From assembly GCF_018141005.1 (NCBI RefSeq), contig NZ_CP046582.1:1984001-2048000 (forward strand): DNA of 64,000 nt, read 5' to 3'. The notes beneath the pieces were generated by a model. It was not told the DNA's origin. It saw only the letters and a list, made by a program, of their open reading frames with translations, and did no database searches. This stretch comes from Erwinia sp. E602. GTDB taxonomy: Bacteria; Pseudomonadota; Gammaproteobacteria; Enterobacterales; Enterobacteriaceae. Below are positions 8,196 through 16,318 of this stretch, piece after piece. A program made the translations under genes and the position numbers. How positions within the stretch are numbered: position 1 is the stretch's first letter; each line of letters starts with the position of its first letter.

Positions 8196-8774
8196 ATGAC
8201 AACGATGACGCGGGAACGACTCCTCGGCGAGGCCGAGCATCTCATGCGGGAAAAAGGCTATTCTGCCTTCAGCTATGCCGATCTGTCCAAAATTATCGGC
8301 ATCACCAAGCCCAGCATACACCATCACTTTCCGACGAAAGACCTCCTTGGTGAGCAGGTGGTCAGGCAGGCGTTAGTCGATACCCGGGCAACCTTTGATG
8401 AAATCCTGGCGACAAAAAGCTCGCCGGCAGAGCAGATAGCCGCTTACGTGGACCTCTTCGTACAGAGTTACCGGGCCTCACTTCTGCCGCTGTGCTGCGC
8501 GCTGTCGGCCGAAACGGCTAACCTTCCCCAGAATATTATTGAGCAGACGTCGCTCTATTTCGATATGCAGATCATCTGGCTGACAGGCATTGTTGAGCGC
8601 GGGATTGCTGCCGGTGAATTTTCTACAGGAATTGGCGCCACGGATGCCGCACTGATGATTATTAACCTCTGTGAGGGGGCGAGCGTCGTGGCACGGGCAA
8701 CGGGCAGAGCTGAAGTCTTCAGCAACAGCCTCAAACATATACTGATGTTTCTGAATCTCAAAACCGGAGCTTAA
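8196..8774 (+). CDS. TetR family repressor of the redox island
   Basis: 192 residues. I took ATG 8196, 6 bases after GGGG at 8186-8189, over the in-frame ATG at 8184. The helix-turn-helix is at ~26-47 (FSYADLSKIIGITKPSIHHHFPTK), the usual TetR N-terminal pattern; the rest is an all-helical ligand domain. It has an adjacent cysteine pair C100-C101 (LPLCCALSAE). In NemR and some other TetR members cysteines sense electrophiles or bleach-type oxidants, so direct thiol sensing is plausible here. Five matching palindromes, one on its own promoter, define a probable local regulon: osmC-like, C-S lyase-like, EamA, tetR-ahpD and the Old Yellow Enzyme unit. The inducer is not known. Confidence 0.9.
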   Translation: MTTMTRERLLGEAEHLMREKGYSAFSYADLSKIIGITKPSIHHHFPTKDLLGEQVVRQALVDTRATFDEILATKSSPAEQIAAYVDLFVQSYRASLLPLCCALSAETANLPQNIIEQTSLYFDMQIIWLTGIVERGIAAGEFSTGIGATDAALMIINLCEGASVVARATGRAEVFSNSLKHILMFLNLKTGA

Positions 8775-8778
8775 AAAA

Positions 8779-9117
8779 ATGCAGGACTGGAACAATTACC
8801 GCACAGAACTGATGCAGCGCCTTGGCCAGCTTGGCAAGCTTGCCCCTGACACCATGAAGGGCGTGGTGACGCTCGGCAGCGCGGGTAACAAAACCGATCT
8901 GCTTGGCGCAAAGGTCCGCGAGCTTATCGCGCTCGCCTGTGCAGTCACCACCCGCTGCGACGGCTGTATTGCGTTTCACGCGGAGGCCGCCATCAAAGCC
9001 GGTGCCACCGATGACGAAATTGCAGAGGCACTGGGCGTGGCCATCAACCTGAATGCCGGCGCGGCCGCAGTCTATTCTGCACGCACGCTGGATGCCGTCA
9101 GCCAGATGAGAGGCTGA
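8779..9117 (+). CDS. AhpD-like carboxymuconolactone decarboxylase family protein
   Basis: 112 residues, 4 bases after the tetR stop, so the same transcript. It carries the AhpD signature exactly: E48, then C60-D-G-C63 and H67 (KVRELIAL...CDGCIAFHAEAA). In AhpD this Cys pair with Glu and His relays electrons and reduces hydroperoxides; other members of the family are decarboxylases or have unknown function, often induced by oxidants or chlorine stress. Co-transcription with the TetR repressor and neighbours with CxxC or reactive-Cys motifs support a thiol peroxidase or reductase role in the cytosol. Substrate and electron donor are unknown; the thioredoxin at 9147 is a candidate donor. Confidence 0.85.
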   Translation: MQDWNNYRTELMQRLGQLGKLAPDTMKGVVTLGSAGNKTDLLGAKVRELIALACAVTTRCDGCIAFHAEAAIKAGATDDEIAEALGVAINLNAGAAAVYSARTLDAVSQMRG

Positions 9118-9136
9118 CAGTCGCTCAACGGTCGAT

Positions 9137-9162
9137 AAAAAAGGGCTTACAGCCCTTTTTTT
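9137..9162. terminator. Bidirectional terminator between ahpD-like and thioredoxin genes
   Basis: A-run, stem AAGGGCT (9141-9147), 3-base loop, AGCCCTT (9151-9157), then T-run. It can end both the tetR-ahpD transcript and the convergent thioredoxin transcript, whose last codons form part of the stem. Confidence 0.8.
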
Positions 9163-9476
9163 ACCTCTTCAATCGCGCTGGCATAATAGGCCGCATGCTT
9201 TACGCCGGGTATGCGCCTCACCATCTGCCCCTCTTTGAATATCAGCACCGTTGGCAGGCCCCAGATTTCATATTTGGTCGTCAGCACGGGCGCCTGATCG
9301 ACATTAACCCTGCCCACCTGAACGTCGTCGTCAAGCTGGAGGACCAGGGCGTTAAAAAATACTTCACTGGTCTGACAGGGCGGACACCACGGAGCAGAAA
9401 AGCGCACCACTGACAGCCCCTCATAGCGTTCAATATCGCGAAAATTATCTTCGTTGTAGCTGGTGATTTCACGCAC
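9147..9476 (-). CDS. Thioredoxin family protein
   Basis: 109 residues, the length of a single thioredoxin domain. The active site is WCPPC (C31, C34), with two prolines instead of thioredoxin 1's WCGPC, and the cis-proline loop is WGLPTVLIF. No signal peptide, so cytosolic. It begins with GTG after AGGA. It is divergent from the Old Yellow Enzyme gene and shares the 9477-9712 region, which contains operator 5 about 96 bases from its start, so it may belong to the same regulon. The PP dipeptide should alter the redox potential relative to thioredoxin 1. Likely role: reducing the AhpD-like or OsmC-like enzymes of the island (inference). Confidence 0.85.
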   Translation of the reverse strand: MREITSYNEDNFRDIERYEGLSVVRFSAPWCPPCQTSEVFFNALVLQLDDDVQVGRVNVDQAPVLTTKYEIWGLPTVLIFKEGQMVRRIPGVKHAAYYASAIEEVKKGL

Positions 9477-9566
9477 TATATATCTATCCTAATGATTTTT
9501 ATGTGATATTCCTGTAACGGAGCATCAGCTTTTCCTGAACATGAAAAACAGTATAAATAATTCCTG

Positions 9567-9596
9567 TTGACCTATCAACTAGTAGGTAGGTATAGT
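9567..9596 (+). promoter_or_regulatory. Operator 5 inside Old Yellow Enzyme promoter
   Basis: TTGACC (9567-9572), 18 bases, TATAGT (9591-9596). The spacer is the operator CTATCAACTAGTAGGTAG (9572-9589). This is the clearest example of the shared promoter design: a repressor dimer here would exclude RNA polymerase. The untranslated leader to ATG 9713 is about 110 bases. Confidence 0.8.
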
Positions 9597-9712
9597 GGCC
9601 TTCATCAGCTGACCGGCGAATGCTGCATACAGACGTCACCAGGAGACTCCTGAAATGTCTGCAACCACTTCCCGATTCTGGCTATTTCAATCAATGATTT
9701 ACGAGGTATTCA

Positions 9713-10819
9713 ATGAGCACGTTATTCACGTCATACAGCCTGTCCGGTCTCGAATTAAAAAACCGTGTGGTGATGGCCCCGATGACCCGCACCCGCACGA
9801 TGAATGACGTTGCGGATGAGGTTGTTGCGCTTTATTACGCGCAGCGTGCATCGGCAGGCCTTCTTATTACGGAAGGACTCCCGGTCTCAGAAGAAGCGCG
9901 TGGCTACCTTTATACCCCGGGCATTTACACCGACGCGCACGTTGAAGGCTGGCGCAAGGTGACGGACGCCGTCCATGCAAAAGGCGGTCGTATTTTCGCC
10001 CAGCTGTGGCACGTTGGCCGCATGTCCCACGTTTCCCTGCTGCCGGGCCAGACGGCACCGGTCTCGTCAGGGACCGTGCAGGCAACCAACACCACTGTAT
10101 TTGCATTTACTGACTCCGGAGAACCGGGTCCCGTAACGCCGAGCGTGCCGCGTGCGCTGGAAACGGATGAAGTCCGTCGCATTACCCAGGACTTCGTTAA
10201 TTCAGCCCGTCTGGCAGTGGAAGCCGGCTTTGACGGCGTGGAAATCATGGCGGCTAACGGGTTTATTTTTGACCAGTTCCTCAGCAGCGGCCTGAACCAG
10301 CGTACGGACGGTTACGGTGGCACCGTTAAAAACCGCCAGCGATTCCTGCTGGAAACCATCGACGCCGTTTCTTCGGCCGTTGGCAGCACGAAGGTTGCCG
10401 TAAGGCTCTCCCCGTTCGGGCGTATTTACGATCTCGCGCCTTATGAAGGTGAAGAGGAAACCTGGAGTGAAATGGCAACGGCGCTGGGGCAGCGCGAGCT
10501 GGCTTACGTGCATCTTTACTACCAGCCCGTCTATACCCAGGCGCCGGTACCCGCAGGCTTCAAAGCGGCCTTCCGCAAGGCATTTGGCGGGACGCTTATC
10601 GCTGCCGGCGGATTCACCCGTGAGCTCGCCGAAGACGTGCTGACAGAAAACGAAGCCGACCTGATCGCGTTTGGGGTCCCGTACATCGCTAACCCGGACC
10701 TGGTCGAAAGGATGCAGAACGGCTGGCCGCTGGCCGAAAGCGATCGCTCAACTTATTACGGCGTCAGCGGCAATCCGGAAAAAGGTTACACCGACTATCC
10801 GGTCTGGGCAGCTGAATAA
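9713..10819 (+). CDS. Old Yellow Enzyme family flavoprotein with altered active site
   Basis: 368 residues of FMN-binding TIM barrel: VMAPMTRTR, the FAQLWHVGRMSH strand and the NQRTDGYGG loop are all OYE hallmarks, and length matches NemA/PETN reductase. The normally conserved active-site segment (H-x-A-N/H-G-Y-L-x-x-Q-F-L) reads EIMAANGFIFDQFL: the substrate-binding first His is M179, the second position is N182, and the proton-donor Tyr is F184. OYEs reduce activated C=C bonds, nitroesters and quinones with NAD(P)H; losing both His and Tyr should weaken ene-reduction, though hydride transfer or quinone reduction could remain. It leads a probable three-gene unit under operator 5. The family is certain; the catalytic activity is not. 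Confidence 0.92.
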   Translation: MSTLFTSYSLSGLELKNRVVMAPMTRTRTMNDVADEVVALYYAQRASAGLLITEGLPVSEEARGYLYTPGIYTDAHVEGWRKVTDAVHAKGGRIFAQLWHVGRMSHVSLLPGQTAPVSSGTVQATNTTVFAFTDSGEPGPVTPSVPRALETDEVRRITQDFVNSARLAVEAGFDGVEIMAANGFIFDQFLSSGLNQRTDGYGGTVKNRQRFLLETIDAVSSAVGSTKVAVRLSPFGRIYDLAPYEGEEETWSEMATALGQRELAYVHLYYQPVYTQAPVPAGFKAAFRKAFGGTLIAAGGFTRELAEDVLTENEADLIAFGVPYIANPDLVERMQNGWPLAESDRSTYYGVSGNPEKGYTDYPVWAAE

Positions 10820-10906
10820 GGTATGCCTTCCGGCGCGTTACCCGGCGGCATCGCAGGGTAACGGCATCCGGAATGACCAGTTTAACTATTTATCGGGAGT
10901 ACAAAA

Positions 10907-11608
10907 ATGCAAACCCTCAAGCCTGTTATCACCCTGGATATCTGGTCAGATTTAGTCTGTCCGTGGTGCTGGATCGCCAAAAAACGCTTTGAAAAAGGGC
11001 TGGCCGCCTTCGAACACCGCGACAGCGTCGTGATACGCCACCACGCGTTCCGTATTTCAGGCGATCGCCCGGCACTTCCCTTCCGGGAAGCGCTGTATAA
11101 AAAATTCGGCGGGCAGCAGGGCGCCGAACTGATGATGAATCAGGTGGCAACGGCCGGTAAGTCAGAAGGCCTTCAGTACAATTTTGACACCATGCTGTTT
11201 GGCGATACTGAAGATGCGCTGACGCTGCTGGCTGCTGCACGCCAGGCGGGCGTGGGTGATGCGGTTGCAGAGCGCCTGTACCTGGCCGGCACCACCGAAG
11301 GGCGTTCCATTTTTGACCCCTCGGAACTTATCAGGCTGGCTGAAGAAGCCGGGATGCAGGCGGATGAAGCGCGCCGTGCGCTGGAGAGCGAGACCTTCCG
11401 GTCCTCCGTGGCGGAAGATGAGGCACACGCCCGTTCCATCGGCGTCAGCGGCGTTCCGATGTTCCTGCTGAACGAGAAATATGCCATCAGCGGTGCCCAG
11501 TCCGCCGAAAACTTCCTCAGCGCCCTGCGCCAGGTCTGGGATGAAAAACAGGATGAACTGTCCGGAACAGCCGGTCAGACCTGTGGCACCGGTGGCTGCA
11601 GTATCTGA
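10907..11608 (+). CDS. FrnE/DsbA-like (2-hydroxychromene-2-carboxylate isomerase fold) oxidoreductase
   Basis: 233 residues, ATG preceded by GGGAG. The N-terminus has the DsbA-like motif DLVCPWCWIAKKRF (C18-P-W-C21) and a cis-proline loop SGVPMFLLN near residue 187, with an inserted helical domain between, as in FrnE-type DsbA-family proteins. No signal peptide, so cytosolic, unlike DsbA. The last residues (TCGTGGCSI) add two more cysteines, similar to the extra C-terminal Cys pair that modulates the active site in FrnE of Deinococcus. It lies 87 bases after the OYE gene with no terminator between. Probable disulphide isomerase or oxidoreductase in oxidative stress; the substrate is unknown. 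Confidence 0.88.
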   Translation: MQTLKPVITLDIWSDLVCPWCWIAKKRFEKGLAAFEHRDSVVIRHHAFRISGDRPALPFREALYKKFGGQQGAELMMNQVATAGKSEGLQYNFDTMLFGDTEDALTLLAAARQAGVGDAVAERLYLAGTTEGRSIFDPSELIRLAEEAGMQADEARRALESETFRSSVAEDEAHARSIGVSGVPMFLLNEKYAISGAQSAENFLSALRQVWDEKQDELSGTAGQTCGTGGCSI

Positions 11609-11669
11609 GTGCCCGACGCCGGCAGTCTGGCTGCCGGCAGAATAAAACCTGTAAACAGTGGAGTCAGAA

Positions 11670-12035
11670 ATGAGCGATTTCTTTAAAGGTAAAAAGCTGC
11701 TGGTCGTTGGCGGCACGAGCGGTATGGGTCTGGAAACGGCGCGTATGGTGCTCAACGCCGGCGGCAGCGTGGTGCTGACGGGCAACAGGAAAGACAAAGC
11801 CGAAGCGGTAAAAACTGATTTGAGCCAGTATGGCTCCGGTTCCTTGTCGGTGATTGCCGCCAACCTGATGACTGAAGAAGGCATGAACGCCATCCGTCAG
11901 GAAATCAATACGCATCACCGTGACATCAGCCTGATGGTGAACTCTGCGGGCATCTTCATACCCAAGAGCTTTACCGAGCACGATGCAGCGGACTATGACA
12001 TGTATCTGTCGCTTAACCGCCCCTCTGCAGGCTAA
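11670..12035 (+). pseudogene. Truncated short-chain dehydrogenase (SDR) gene
   Basis: Start ATG 11670 with GGAG at 11660-11663. The first ~115 residues are a normal classical SDR N-terminus: LLVVGGTSGMGLETA (the TGxxxGxG NAD(P)-binding region) and the NSAG motif. The protein then ends after 121 residues at NRPSAG-stop, before the catalytic Ser and YxxxK, which full-length (~250-residue) members need. The sequence after the stop shows no SDR continuation in any frame I read. So the 3' half is lost, probably by a deletion or insertion event at about 12020, which marks the right end of the redox island. It may still be transcribed with the OYE and FrnE genes. Confidence 0.8.
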
Positions 12036-12079
12036 TTTTACAGCGAGCAGAAAGGGCGGTTTTATACCTTCTTCGCAGG

Positions 12080-12214
12080 ATAACCTCCATTCACCGCACC
12101 ACTGCTAATGAACTCTGGGATAAGGCAGAAGTGGAAGAGTTTATAGTTGAGTTCCAAAATCGTAACATCAACAACGCAGCAATATACGAAGTCGTACCAA
12201 AAGTTGATTTGTGA
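12080..12214 (+). pseudogene. Gene fragment, possible C-terminus of a foreign gene
   Basis: An open stretch without a good start, ending at TGA 12212-12214. It reads ...ITSIHRTTANELWDK then AEVEEFIVEFQNR then NINNAAIYEVVPKVDL. The sequence is A+T-richer than its surroundings, has ordinary protein composition and is followed 30 bases later by an intrinsic terminator, as if it were the end of a once-complete gene. I do not recognise the family; a phage or plasmid origin is a guess. It abuts the truncated SDR, so the two may be two sides of one junction. Confidence 0.35.
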
Positions 12215-12243
12215 TTACTAATCAGCAATTCAGTTACAGCAAG

Positions 12244-12265
12244 CCGCCTTGATTGGCGGTTTTTT
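12244..12265 (+). terminator. Intrinsic terminator after the fragment
   Basis: CCGCC (12244-12248), 6-base loop, GGCGG (12255-12259) then six T. Serves the plus strand, that is the fragment or the OYE transcript. From here to 12482 I see no gene. Confidence 0.7.
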
Positions 12266-12482
12266 CGTACCTGCAGGCGACTCTAAACATAACACTTGAA
12301 GCCCCCCTCTATCAGCGAACCCCTTATGGCCTGAATGCCTGTTAAACCCTGCCCGTAAGGTCTTGACATGCTACCCGCAGATCAGTACATGCCGGTGTTA
12401 GCAACGTCCGCTTTTGGCACAACCCAGCCAGTCGCGCAGCAATATGATCTTTAGATGATTTCCCTCTGTCAGCCGCAAAAGA

Positions 12483-12510
12483 AAAAATCCACGCCTTCGC
12501 GTGGATTTTT
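12483..12510. terminator. Bidirectional terminator downstream of ychF
   Basis: 11-bp perfect stem AAAAATCCACG / CGTGGATTTTT with loop CCTTCG, 48 bases past the ychF stop. A/T runs on both sides make it work in both directions, insulating the core from the island. Confidence 0.85.
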
Positions 12511-12557
12511 CAGCTGTTCAGCACATTGACGAGGTTCAGCGAACCCCGGCAATCTGT

Positions 12558-13649
12558 TTAGACGTTAAACAGGAAGTTCATCACGTCGCCATCTTTCACG
12601 ACGTAGTCTTTACCTTCTGAACGCATTTTGCCGGCTTCTTTGGCACCCTGCTCGCCCTTGCAGGCGATATAGTCTTCAAAGCCGATGGTCTGGGCGCGGA
12701 TAAAGCCTTTCTCGAAGTCGGTGTGGATTTTACCCGCGGCCTGTGGCGCGGTGGCACCGACCGGGATAGTCCAGGCGCGCACTTCTTTAACGCCGGCGGT
12801 GAAGTAGGTCTGCAGGTTCAGCAGGGCGTAGCCGGCGCGGATCACGCGGTTCAGGCCCGGCTCTTCAATGCCCAGCTCGGCCATAAACTCTTCGCGGTCG
12901 CCGTCTTCCAGCTCGGCGATGTCCGATTCTACAGCGGCACACACCGGCACCACCACGGAACCTTCGGCGGCGGCGATGGCGCGCACGGTGTCGAGGTACG
13001 GGTTGTTCTCAAAACCGTCTTCGTTCACGTTGGCGATGTACATGGTCGGCTTCAGGGTCAGGAAGCTCAGATAGCGGATCGCCGCTTTGTCATCTTCGCT
13101 CAGATCCAGCGCGCGCAGCATGCCGGCTTTCTCCAGGTGCGGCAGGCACTTCTCCAGCGCGGCCTGTTCGGCTTTGGCGTCTTTATCGCCGCCTTTGGCT
13201 TTTTTCTGCACGCGCTGCAGGGCGCGTTCACAGGTGTCGAGGTCAGACAGCGCCAGCTCGGTATTGATGGTCTCAATATCGTCGGCCGGGTCCACTTTGT
13301 TATTCACGTGGATAATGTTGTCGTTCTCGAAGCAGCGCACCACGTGGCCGATGGCTTCGGTTTCGCGGATGTTGGTCAGGAACTGGTTGCCGAGGCCTTC
13401 ACCTTTCGACGCCCCTTTTACCAGGCCAGCGATGTCGACGAACTCCATGGTGGTCGGCAGGATGCGCTGTGGCTTAACGATCTCCGCCAGCTGGTCCAGA
13501 CGTGAATCAGGCATTGGCACCACGCCGGTATTTGGCTCAATGGTACAGAACGGGAAGTTAGCAGCTTCGATACCCGCTTTGGTTAACGCATTGAACAGGG
13601 TGGATTTACCAACGTTTGGCAGGCCCACGATACCGCATTTGAATCCCAT
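12558..13649 (-). CDS. ychF: Ribosome-binding ATPase YchF
   Basis: 363 residues, full length for the Obg-related YchF/OLA1 family. P-loop GLPNVGKST near residue 9, switch region [17 protein letters not shown], and the altered G4 motif NVNED in place of NKxD, which explains the family's preference for ATP over GTP. A coiled-coil hairpin lies in the middle and a TGS domain at the C-terminus (FLFNV end). It binds the 70S ribosome and the 50S subunit and is linked to regulation of translation and the oxidative-stress response. In E. coli it follows pth in one operon; here 2.4 kb of other genes separate them, so it needs its own promoter, probably in 13650-13999. AAGG lies 9 bases before the ATG. 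Confidence 0.98.
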   Translation of the reverse strand: MGFKCGIVGLPNVGKSTLFNALTKAGIEAANFPFCTIEPNTGVVPMPDSRLDQLAEIVKPQRILPTTMEFVDIAGLVKGASKGEGLGNQFLTNIRETEAIGHVVRCFENDNIIHVNNKVDPADDIETINTELALSDLDTCERALQRVQKKAKGGDKDAKAEQAALEKCLPHLEKAGMLRALDLSEDDKAAIRYLSFLTLKPTMYIANVNEDGFENNPYLDTVRAIAAAEGSVVVPVCAAVESDIAELEDGDREEFMAELGIEEPGLNRVIRAGYALLNLQTYFTAGVKEVRAWTIPVGATAPQAAGKIHTDFEKGFIRAQTIGFEDYIACKGEQGAKEAGKMRSEGKDYVVKDGDVMNFLFNV

Positions 13650-13999
13650 GTTTGAATCACCTTAATAAGCTAAAAATCGGGTTGGTTACTGACCCCGACG
13701 TCGTCAGCGACGAATGACAGAAAAAGTTACCGCGCATTATACACGTAATTATCGTGGCGATGGCGCAGATTTCTCGGCGGCGAGTCAGCTTTCACTTGTG
13801 AAAGCGCTCACATTTTTTCATACTGACGAAAATTGACGAATGCCGGAGAACTGCGCAGATGCCTTGCTCGCTGCCCACGCCACCCTGAAACCGCGATCCT
13901 GTCTGCGCAACGCCACGTTGCCTGCCGTTGTCCCTGCGACAACACTCACGCCCCGCACGACGGGGTGTACGCCTGCATATTAAAAAATAGTGGAAAAAC
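13650..13999. other. Divergent ychF / sulP intergenic region
   Basis: 350 bases without a gene. It must hold the ychF promoter on the minus strand and that of the SulP gene on the plus strand, but I cannot pick boxes with confidence. No operator or repeat was recognised. Confidence 0.4.
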
Positions 14000-15481
14000 A
14001 TGTTTAACCTGAACAACTTCAGCGCTAAAAGCGTCAAAAATGACGTACTGGCGGGAGCCGTGGTGTCCGTGGCGCTGATCCCCGAAGCCACCGCCTTCTC
14101 GCTGCTGGCCGGCCTGTCGCCAACCATCGGCCTGCATACCGCCTTTATCCTCGGCCTGGTAACCGCCTTCTTTGGCGGTAAGCCGGGGATGATTTCCGGC
14201 GCGGCCGGTTCGATTATCGTGGTGCTGATTAGCCTGATCGTCCAGCACGGTTACGAGTACGTGCTGCTGGCGACTATTCTGGCCGGGCTGATCCAGCTGG
14301 CGATCGGCGTGCTGCGGCTGGGTAAGTTTATCCGTCTGGTGCCGCAGCCGGCGATCTACGGTTTTGTCAACGGTCTGGCAATCGTGATTATGCTGGCCCA
14401 GTTGCCGATGATTAAGGGACAGGGCCCGGTGATGTACGCGCTGGTAGCGCTGGCGATGCTGATAGTCTGGCTGTTTCCAAAAATCACCAAAGCGATACCC
14501 GGCTCGCTGGCGGCGCTGATCGCCATCAGCGCCATCGCCATCGGCTTCGGGCTGGACACCAAACGCGTTGGCGACCTGGCGGATATTTCCGGCACGCTGC
14601 CGTCGTTCCACCTGCCCACCGTGCCGCTCAACTGGGAAACGCTGACCATTGTGCTGCCCTATGCGGTGGTGATCGCGCTGGTTGGCCTGATCGAATCGCT
14701 GCTGACGCTGGCGGTGCTGGACGAGATGGGCAGCAAGAAGGGTGCAGGCAATCAGGAGTGCGTGGCGCAGGGGATTGGCAACACGATTTGCGGCTTCTTC
14801 GGCAGCTTTGCCGGCTGCGCGATGATCGGCCAGTCGATTATCAACTTCACCTCCGGCGGACGCGGACGCATTTCCAACCTGGTCGGCGCGGTGCTGCTGA
14901 TCCTGTTTGTGATCAGCCTGTCGCCCTGGATCGCGCTGTTGCCGGTGGCGGCGCTGGCCGGGATCATGTTTGTGGTGTGCATCAATACCTTTGAATGGAG
15001 CACGCTGAAGCGGATTAAGCGCATGCCGAAGGCGGATACGGTGGTGATGCTGACGGTGACGCTGATCACCATCTTCACCGACCTGGCGATGGCGGTGATC
15101 TGCGGCGTCATTATCTCGGCGCTGGTGTTCGCCTGGCAGCACGCGCGCATTACCATCGTTTCGCAGCAGCAGGAGAACGACCAGAAGACCTACCGGCTGG
15201 ACGGCCCGCTGTTCTTTGGCTCGGTCGCGAGCTTCCAGGAGCTGTTCGAGCCCGAAAACGATCCGCAGACGGTGGTGATCGACTTTGCCCGTACCCGGGT
15301 AATGGACTCCAGCGGCGTGGAGGCTGTCGATAAGCTGACGGCGCGCTATCTGCAGGCCGGTAAAACGCTGCGCCTGCGGCATCTGAGCGAAGACTGCATC
15401 AGCCTGCTTAAGCAGGCCGGCCCGTTCTGCAGCCACGAGCTGGACGATCCCGACTATAAAGTCGCCAGCAATGATGCCTGA
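14000..15481 (+). CDS. SulP family anion transporter with STAS domain
   Basis: 493 residues. A membrane domain of the 14-segment SulP type occupies ~1-390: N-terminal DVLAGAVVSVALIPEA (the family's early DxxAGxxVxxxxIPxxxA signature), repeated GxxxGxxxG helices, and SFAGCAMIGQSIIN. A C-terminal STAS domain follows (~400-480) with VMDSSGVEAVDKL, the loop that is phosphorylated in anti-sigma antagonist relatives. E. coli has another SulP, DauA (about 560 residues), between ychH and prs; this shorter protein sits instead between ychF and pth, so I do not call it dauA. The substrate could be sulfate, bicarbonate or a dicarboxylate. The ribosome site is weak (TGGA). Confidence 0.88.
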   Translation: MFNLNNFSAKSVKNDVLAGAVVSVALIPEATAFSLLAGLSPTIGLHTAFILGLVTAFFGGKPGMISGAAGSIIVVLISLIVQHGYEYVLLATILAGLIQLAIGVLRLGKFIRLVPQPAIYGFVNGLAIVIMLAQLPMIKGQGPVMYALVALAMLIVWLFPKITKAIPGSLAALIAISAIAIGFGLDTKRVGDLADISGTLPSFHLPTVPLNWETLTIVLPYAVVIALVGLIESLLTLAVLDEMGSKKGAGNQECVAQGIGNTICGFFGSFAGCAMIGQSIINFTSGGRGRISNLVGAVLLILFVISLSPWIALLPVAALAGIMFVVCINTFEWSTLKRIKRMPKADTVVMLTVTLITIFTDLAMAVICGVIISALVFAWQHARITIVSQQQENDQKTYRLDGPLFFGSVASFQELFEPENDPQTVVIDFARTRVMDSSGVEAVDKLTARYLQAGKTLRLRHLSEDCISLLKQAGPFCSHELDDPDYKVASNDA

Positions 15482-15594
15482 ACCATAAAGCTGAACTCGC
15501 CGCTGCCGATAATAGGGTTATCCCGTTTATCGGGGCGGCGATTAAAGAATTTTCTCCTATAATCAATCTGCTCAGCGCATATATTCAGGGCAGG

Positions 15595-16281
15595 ATGCCT
15601 GTTAACTGGCTCAATGGCATGAAAAATGACTTTGTTTGTATTCCTGTTCAGTCACTTACCGGCGAGCTGGTGGCCATCGACCTCAGCTACCGGCCGCAGG
15701 TTCATGATACGGCCTCAAAGACGCTGCTGCGGCCGGTCAGTGCGGAAGATCGCCTGCTCAATCAGCTGCTGATCGTTGAAGAGTACGCCGGCTACTTCCG
15801 TCAACGCGGGCTGCTGTGCAGCGTGGCGATCGATTTTCAACTGGCACGGGCGATCACCGAGTCGCCGTTTGTGCAGCAGATCCTGACGCACCTGCCGTTT
15901 ATCCGGCTCAAGCTGTCGGAGGATTTTCCTAACCTGCACGACGGGATGGATAATCCGCTGCTGCGCGCGCTGCATGAACAGCTGAATATTCTGTGGCTGG
16001 ACGATCTGGGCGCCGGGGATGCCAACCTGCATGCGCTGCAGTCGAGCCTGTTTGAAGCGGTTAAGCTCGATCGTCAGTTCTACCTGAATAACGTCAGCAA
16101 GCCGTTTTTTTCGGTGCTGATTAGCCATATTCGTCAGTATACCAACCGGGTGATCGTGGAGGGGGTCAGCGCTCAGGCGCAGATCGCCATTCTGGCGCGC
16201 AGTAAGGTGTGGGGCGTGCAGGGCTATTTTGCGCCATCTGTGGCGCTCAGCGCGTTGGAGCAGGGCGGTTCCGCCGGATAA
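15595..16281 (+). CDS. Degenerate EAL-domain protein (YdiV-like), probably non-catalytic
   Basis: 228 residues. The overall EAL frame is visible: LDDLGAGDANLHAL corresponds to the DDFGxG motif, VKLDRQFY to the K-containing strand, and VIVEGV to the late EGVE motif. The defining ExLxR at the start is replaced (VAIDLSYRP), so the metal-binding Glu is missing and c-di-GMP hydrolysis is not expected. Proteins of this kind, such as YdiV/RflP, act by protein contact, for example on FlhDC, or by binding c-di-GMP. AGGG precedes ATG 15595 closely; ATG 15619 is an alternative start. It lies convergent to pth, in the insertion that separates pth and ychF. The partner is unknown. Confidence 0.75.
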   Translation: MPVNWLNGMKNDFVCIPVQSLTGELVAIDLSYRPQVHDTASKTLLRPVSAEDRLLNQLLIVEEYAGYFRQRGLLCSVAIDFQLARAITESPFVQQILTHLPFIRLKLSEDFPNLHDGMDNPLLRALHEQLNILWLDDLGAGDANLHALQSSLFEAVKLDRQFYLNNVSKPFFSVLISHIRQYTNRVIVEGVSAQAQIAILARSKVWGVQGYFAPSVALSALEQGGSAG

Positions 16282-16318
16282 CGCTGCGGGCCGCGTCGTT
16301 TGCCGCCGCCCGTTCAAC

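Noticed and set aside
13946..15436. Long open frame antisense to the SulP gene (about 496 codons)
   Set aside because: Composition is dominated by His, Gln, Arg and Asn, the usual mirror of a G+C-rich gene; no motif, and the SulP frame on the other strand is clear.
14000..15481. Calling the SulP gene dauA
   Set aside because: It is shorter than DauA and lies between ychF and pth, not between ychH and prs; orthology is not shown.
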